Assembly (NCBI RefSeq): GCF_040581485.1
Contig: NC_090130.1
Span: 11,859,426-11,923,425, forward strand
DNA: 64,000 nucleotides
Direction: 5' to 3'
Source of the DNA: Linepithema humile
Taxonomy: Eukaryota > Arthropoda > Insecta > Hymenoptera > Formicidae
A program made the position numbers and the translations under genes. The notes beneath the pieces were generated by a model, which saw nothing but the letters and a program-made list of their open reading frames with translations, did no database searches and was not told the DNA's origin. This document shows positions 59,144-64,000 of the stretch, one piece after another (position 1 is the stretch's first letter; every line of letters begins with the position of its first letter).

Positions 59144-61924
59144 TCACTTTTTAAGCGGGAAACCGCCCGCCATGCAGAGCTTGTTTAGCTGGTTCACAAT
59201 GGATATAGCTTCTGTTATAGAGTCCGCTCCTCCAAGCACATCGTCAACATATCTCCCCTTGATCATGGTCAAAACCGCTTCTGGAAAGTGCTGTCTTTCA
59301 TCGGAAATAAGTTGTTGTAGAACTCTGAGAGCTAAGAAAGGAGCACACACCAAACCATAGGTAACCGTTGTGAGTTCATACGTCATAAACTGATTACCTT
59401 GATCCTTCCAAATAATACGTTGAAACCTCCAGTCACTGGGGTGAACTTTAATTTGTCGAAACATTTTCTCTATATCTGCCGTAAATGCAAATTGGAATTG
59501 CCGAAAGTGTAAGAGTACATTAATCGTATCTGTTTGCAGCTTGGGACCAGAATGTAAAAGTTCATTCAGAGAAGTACCTGATGCAGAAGGACTTGAGCCA
59601 TTGAAAACGACTCTTAACTTAGTCGTTGAGCTGTTTGCTTTCCAGACTCCATGATGAGGGAGGTAGAAAGTCTCTGGAGGTTCTGGTAAACACTCCGGCA
59701 CTAATCTCATGTGGTCTAATCGTCTATATTCTGATAGAAACTCATGATAAAGTTGAGCGTAAGTTTTATCAGAGGAACAACGATGTATAAGTCTTTGACA
59801 GAAACGTATGGCCTTTCCTTTTGAGTCTCCCAGTTTACTAACATCATCCTTGAAAGGCAATTTGACGACGTATCTACCATCAGTGTCTCGTGTATGAGTA
59901 GTTTTGAATTGTTCCTCACAATCCTGCTCTTCAGGTGTTAAAGATGAGGTTTGAATCGTAGGAATCGATTCTAACTCCCAGAAACGTTGCATGAGGTTAG
60001 ATAACTCTTCATGATTGATGACGTGATAACTTTGTAGTGACTGTCGAGGAGTCGTTTGTCCGGTTGGACCAGATATGATCCAACCGAGAGATGTTGATTG
60101 AGCTACAGGTAGATTAATCTTATCCTTTATAATGCCTTCAGTCAACAGATGACTATAAGTGTCAGCTCCTAACAAAATGTCGATTGAGCCAGGGACTGAA
60201 TACTGAGGATCTGCTAGCTGTAACCTTTGAAGATGAGTCCATGTTTTGTTTGATATCTCTGTCGTTGGTATTGATGAGGTAATGGTTGGTAATACATGAG
60301 CGGATATAACACACTCGAAGGTTGAGTTAAAATGTGGTTTCAACTTAAAGTGAACTATTCCTCTAGTCTTATTGGATTGTTGTTCTCCAATCCCCACCAG
60401 AGGAATCGAAGACCTTTGACGAGGTAGTCTAAGTCGTTGCGACAACCTTTCCGTAATTAACGATACTTCAGAACCTTGATCTAATAGAGCTTTTGTAAAT
60501 GACGAATCTCCGTTTGGTCTAACTATCATGACTTTAGCAGTTGCCAGAAGTGTTAAACGATCGGAGGATCTTTGTGCTATATTTGAATGCAAAACATGAG
60601 GTTCTGAATGTGTAGCTCGTTTCTCAGCTGTAGTTTGTGAGACTGGATTCTTGTCGACTTCCAATTTATCAGCTTTAGATGTTTCTTGATGAATCGATGT
60701 ATGATGCTTTTTGCCACAGTTGACACATCTTCTAGTAGAAGTGCAGTTTGCAATTTTATGTTGTTTCAAACAATTAAAACACAATCCATGTTTTCGGATC
60801 AAAGTAAGTTTCTGTTGTGTTTTGGAAACATACTGAGGACATGTTGTTGTAGTATGGTTCCCTTTACAGATGCCATAAGAAAATGTATTACCGGACTTGG
60901 TAGTTGCTGGTTGTCCTTGATAATGTGCCTTTATGGTCTGAGCCCGAGGTTGTGTCATGGACTTGCTTGACCTCGAATTCTCAAATGCTCGTAGAGAGCG
61001 CAATCTCGTTATCAAGAAGTCCATAAATTGATGCCATAAAGGCGGATCCTTATTAGCTCCTATGTGATTCTCCCAGGCCTTTACTGACTCAGTATCTAGC
61101 TTTTGTGAAACGATGAATACTAGAAAATCATCCCACGCTGTAACTGGCCTCTTTAAAGCTTCTAAGGATCTATATATTTGTTTGACGTTTGCATATAATT
61201 GCTCTAAATCACGTGCTGATTCATTGGAGATCTTTTTGAGATCCAGTAACGATTGAAGAGCCGCATTTACCAATATTCGGTTGTTGTCGTAATAAGATTC
61301 CAGTTCTGACCATGCTCGTTCAAAGTTATCTGCTGTAAGTGTAGTATTCTTGAGCAATTGTGCTGCATTGCCAATCAGGCTTGTCTTTAAGTATTGCAGC
61401 TTCTCGACTGCTGTTAAAGAGGGATGTCTCAAAACTAAAGAAGAGAACAGATCCTTGAATGACAGCCAATCTGATGGCGTACCGTTGAATTTAGGTAAAT
61501 CTGTGCGTGGAAGTCTTGCTTGATGTAAACAGGCTGCTGAATTAGACGAAGTGATTGTATTTAAGGAGGGAGTAGACATAGACTCAGTAACTGTTCCGTA
61601 ATCAGATTCGTGAATGGATTGTATCTTCTCGAGGTTAAGTAAGTAGTTTTCATACGTGCGAGCGTATAAGTTTGTTGTAAAATATGTATGTTTCTTTATC
61701 TTGAGTCTCTCATCTTTCTTTAATTGTCCAATGGCTATTGAAACCGCCTCATTTATGATCGAAAAACGCTGCCACTCCTCTTTCAGTGCTTCAAGTCGTA
61801 TAGTGGATCTTGTGTTCGTGTTACTGGTTGAATTATTCTTCGCAAAATTGTCAAATGCTGTTGAAATCAAAACCGATGTCTCCACTAGTTGCTCAAGACG
61901 AGCTTCAACATGGGAGAGCCTCAT
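59144..61924 (-). CDS. BEL-2 Gag, protease and RT palm, open part
   Basis: 926 codons from ATG 61924, to a TGA at 59144 that truncates the polyprotein. The N-terminus is a coiled, DUF1759-type Gag (LPKFNGTPSDWLSFKDLFSS), followed by zinc knuckles (CFNCLKQHKIANC, CVNCGKKHHTSIH), the DUF1758 protease (KALLDQGSEVSLITE) and RT (FTADIEKMFRQIKV, YVDDVLGG at about 59250). It is intact up to the RT palm, but the protein would lack RNase H and integrase. The homologous BEL-1 protein reads through the corresponding site. Confidence 0.88.
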   Translation of the reverse strand: MRLSHVEARLEQLVETSVLISTAFDNFAKNNSTSNTNTRSTIRLEALKEEWQRFSIINEAVSIAIGQLKKDERLKIKKHTYFTTNLYARTYENYLLNLEKIQSIHESDYGTVTESMSTPSLNTITSSNSAACLHQARLPRTDLPKFNGTPSDWLSFKDLFSSLVLRHPSLTAVEKLQYLKTSLIGNAAQLLKNTTLTADNFERAWSELESYYDNNRILVNAALQSLLDLKKISNESARDLEQLYANVKQIYRSLEALKRPVTAWDDFLVFIVSQKLDTESVKAWENHIGANKDPPLWHQFMDFLITRLRSLRAFENSRSSKSMTQPRAQTIKAHYQGQPATTKSGNTFSYGICKGNHTTTTCPQYVSKTQQKLTLIRKHGLCFNCLKQHKIANCTSTRRCVNCGKKHHTSIHQETSKADKLEVDKNPVSQTTAEKRATHSEPHVLHSNIAQRSSDRLTLLATAKVMIVRPNGDSSFTKALLDQGSEVSLITERLSQRLRLPRQRSSIPLVGIGEQQSNKTRGIVHFKLKPHFNSTFECVISAHVLPTITSSIPTTEISNKTWTHLQRLQLADPQYSVPGSIDILLGADTYSHLLTEGIIKDKINLPVAQSTSLGWIISGPTGQTTPRQSLQSYHVINHEELSNLMQRFWELESIPTIQTSSLTPEEQDCEEQFKTTHTRDTDGRYVVKLPFKDDVSKLGDSKGKAIRFCQRLIHRCSSDKTYAQLYHEFLSEYRRLDHMRLVPECLPEPPETFYLPHHGVWKANSSTTKLRVVFNGSSPSASGTSLNELLHSGPKLQTDTINVLLHFRQFQFAFTADIEKMFRQIKVHPSDWRFQRIIWKDQGNQFMTYELTTVTYGLVCAPFLALRVLQQLISDERQHFPEAVLTMIKGRYVDDVLGGADSITEAISIVNQLNKLCMAGGFPLKK

Positions 61925-61929
61925 GATGT

Positions 61930-61957
61930 CTCCCAGATCCGGCTCGAAGGACCAAAA
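61930..61957 (-). other. BEL-2 primer binding site
   Basis: Read on the minus strand, TGGTCCTTCGAGCCGGAT follows the 5' LTR after a short TTT spacer, same as in BEL-1. Confidence 0.8.
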
Positions 61958-62705
61958 TGTTTGAGCAATTGTGTATGTTATACCGCACACTTATAGTCCT
62001 CGTTAGAATAAAATAAATAACTCCTATCAAAAAAATCCGTATTTAAATAATTTAATAATGGCAATACAAGAAAAAGAAATAAAATTGCAAAATTAATCAA
62101 ATAAAGTGTAAATCATTAACTCAAACTAACCTTAGTAGGTTAAAGTAACTGTTATTAGACTGAATAATTCAAATAATCATTATATAACGCATAATATAAA
62201 TACGTTTTGTCATACCTTGAATAGTACACCCATACGGTGTAGAAATATTGTATATTAATCGCCGAGTGAGGCGAGAAGGGAAGTAATTCCCGAATGGCCT
62301 TGACCAAACCTTTGTAATCGTACACCCATACGGTGTAGAAATATTGTATACTAACCGCCGAGTGAGGCGTGAAGGGACGTAAGATCCCGAATGGTCTTGA
62401 CCAAACCTTTGTAATTGTACACCCATACGGTGTAGAAATATTGTATACTAATCGCCTCTTGAGGCGTGAAGGGACGTAAGATCCCGAATGACCTTGAAGG
62501 GCCACACCTTGACACAGTACGATCGCCAAAAAAGAAACAGTCTTAAAAATAATCTCGTGGGCCCACTGTTACGTTGCACGTGCGTCTTACTACTACAACT
62601 TCTGTCTGGGGGCGCCCTCTCTTCTTTTTTTGTGGCGCCTGTCTTTCGCCCTCTGCTGTTCGGGCGAGCGGCCTAATTCCGCTTTACGAGCGGGAATTTT
62701 GAACA
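61958..62705 (-). repeat. BEL-2 5' LTR (748 bp)
   Basis: Same length as the other LTR, with the same three tandem units (62226, 62322 and 62418 region). Confidence 0.92.
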
Positions 62706-62710
62706 AGCTT
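62706..62710 (+). repeat. BEL-2 target duplication AGCTT, right copy
   Basis: Matches 55898-55902. Confidence 0.9.
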
Positions 62711-62881
62711 GGTTGAATTTAGCACAAAGTATGCTTATATTGCTTCAATTATTTAACAGACGTAGAGCTGGTGAAATCGAGCGAGTTCTTATTGAAAATT
62801 TTCAATTTTATACAGGCATTAATGAAAATACGCACAGAGAATTATATAAATTATTATCATCAGCTTCGCAAAAGGTAATAA

Positions 62882-63434
62882 ATGTTGAAACGGTACGTTT
62901 GTATGCGCGGAATAACTCGCCGGAATCAGGAGTTCGATCGGTTGGGGGCACGTAAAAGAATGCTCGGTATTGTAATAATAAAATAAGATAACGTTTATTG
63001 TATAAATGCTAAGATCAATTATATATAGTCGTGTGGATACGGAACGTTTAGTATGTTGTTCGAACGCGTATTATAAATTAAAGCGGTGGTGCGAACGGTG
63101 CGTAACGGCGGTCGTACAGTGACGTTAAAGCGTCAGCGCAAACGCGGGTGCCGCAGTTGTCTCTAGGGGTGCTTACGACCATAGACATATATAACTAGCA
63201 TGCCGTATATTTCCTTATGATATTCGTTGGGTTTGGCAGAACGGAGAGAGAAGCAAAACATAGGGGATAGAGTCCCTAGAAGTAAGAGTCTGGCCAATGT
63301 TCTAATTAGAAATAAAATGGCGACCATATATATAGTGAGTGACGACCACAGATATCTATATTATAACTAGATCGCTAACTTGCTTTAAATACATAGCCCC
63401 AAAATCTATGTACTAAACTTTCGCGCATGCGTAA
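62882..63434 (-). mobile_element. Possible solo LTR, minus strand
   Basis: The block starts TGTTGAAACGG and ends GCATGCGTAACA, so it has TG..CA ends on either strand. It begins exactly where the similarity to the zinc-finger gene stops. On the minus strand an AATAAA lies near its downstream end (about 62997), as LTRs often have. No target duplication was found, and no internal region adjoins it, so this is tentative. Confidence 0.3.
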
Positions 63435-64000
63435 CATTGGTAGACAGCGTAGACAGTAATCATTGGTTGATGTTATGTATAATCTGTACACATATAAGTA
63501 TGAAACTTGTATATATAATATTATAATAAAATTTTGAAGTAATATGCAACTTTTCTCATCTTTTAAGTAAAAAATTAGCTCCTAAAAATAAAATAATGTA
63601 AAAAATATTCTTAAAATATGCAGTATATTGAAAAACAGACAAAATCAAAAATGTTTATAGTAAAGATATATAATTTTTAAGATAAAAAGTTAAATATTTA
63701 AAACAATTATTTTAGCTATATTTAGTTAGCAATGTTTACACAATTATAAAGTAATAATGCAATTTTGAAAGAAATTTAATAAAGATTTAATATCTTTATA
63801 TAAAAAAAAAACATTTGTTAAAAAAAAACAATATATATTTTAATAAAAAATAAATAAATAAATATACATATATACATATATATATATATTAGTATACACA
63901 CACAAATATAGCAAACTTATTTAACAGTAGGCACACAAGACAGGATATAGGTATAATATATTGAACAGGATATATGTTATGTATAACATTCATCTCTAAT
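63435..64000. other. AT-rich end of the window
   Basis: Short TA runs near 63860-63890; no gene, RNA or repeat boundary recognised. Confidence 0.6.

Larger units (their letters stand above)
55903..62705 (-). mobile_element. Second BEL/Pao retrotransposon (BEL-2), minus strand, defective
   Basis: 6.8 kb with 748 bp LTRs and an AGCTT duplication. The primer site TGGTCCTTCGAGCCGGAT next to the right LTR fixes the orientation. The coding region spans 61924-56629 in minus orientation with at least two TGA codons and frame changes. The LTRs differ at about eight positions by my reading, all transitions, so it is older than BEL-1. Confidence 0.93.
53321..62881 (+). pseudogene. Multi-exon zinc-finger gene (possibly Crypton-like), interrupted by BEL-2
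   Basis: Exons at about 53321-53878, 54131-54346, 54434-54820 and 55015-55902, continuing at 62711 after the BEL insertion. The three introns have GTAAGT or GTAAAA donors and AG acceptors and keep the frame after the first codon base. The first exons are Asn/Asp-rich and low complexity. Exon 3 ends with FCFFCKKFQSQIAKHLEIVH, a C2H2-like finger; exon 4 has a second finger (FTCCIKCKGFF..HHFAQC) and a conserved helical domain (SLDTLLKQVGNLFI; FNRRRAGEIERVLI after 62711). I associate this arrangement with a repeated insect family that may carry a tyrosine recombinase (Crypton-type) further on; that part is missing. Breaks: A6 run near 53803, TGA at 55457, BEL-2, and truncation near 62881. Confidence 0.55.

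Noticed and set aside
62001..62530. Minus-strand frames in the BEL-2 LTRs with a repeated YFYTVWVY pattern
   Set aside because: They arise from the 96 bp tandem units of the LTR and occur identically in both LTRs; no evidence of translation.

Overview
The window is about 64 kb of AT-rich eukaryotic DNA built almost entirely of nested, mostly decayed transposable elements. Insect TE families (BEL/Pao and Copia that use insect-type primer sites, a Polinton/Maverick, a MULE with short spliceosomal introns, LINEs with DUF4780-like ORF1) and GT..AG introns of 70-330 bp point to an insect. The families look most like those I associate with ants or other Hymenoptera; that assignment is inference. 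I found no complete ordinary host gene.

Layout. 1-139 is a repeat found again at 52961-53115. 127-11500 is a degenerate Polinton (chromodomain integrase, small virion-type ORFs, a broken packaging ATPase, a protein-primed DNA polymerase whose 5' part is split into short phase-1 exons, and a convergent + strand ORF); no major capsid gene or protease is visible. 11870-12590 holds two families of tandem repeats, one with tRNA-like B boxes. 12587-19940 is a 5'-truncated Ty3/Gypsy element split by a 3.7 kb composite insertion with TG..CA inverted ends (itself carrying a 1.5 kb foldback transposon) and by a 325 bp TA-target MITE. 20150-28520 holds a MITE, inverted copies of an RGG-box exon, a 60 bp tandem repeat, and a full-length 5 kb purine-rich LINE (22003-27057) with a 14 bp target duplication. 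29671-34531 is a MULE with a Mutator-type transposase joined to a DEDDh exonuclease, with a hairpin MITE inside its first exon.

36960-51607 is a three-level nest: a minus-strand LINE with RNase H (RT deleted) is interrupted by a Copia element (39758-51058, TSD GGGGA), whose 5' LTR is interrupted by a BEL/Pao element (39798-46483, TSD AATGG). That BEL has LTRs I read as identical and one intact 1718-codon ORF, so it is the youngest and possibly competent element here. 53320-62880 is a multi-exon zinc-finger gene of a repeated, possibly Crypton-like family, cut by a second, older minus-strand BEL element (55903-62705, TSD AGCTT). The remainder to 64000 is AT-rich with a possible solo LTR.

The elements act as mutual parasites rather than as one pathway; junctions and target duplications give their order of insertion. 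Several unrelated reading frames are broken at A-runs that look one base short, or at TGG-to-stop changes, so assembly error and real decay must be separated before calling elements dead.
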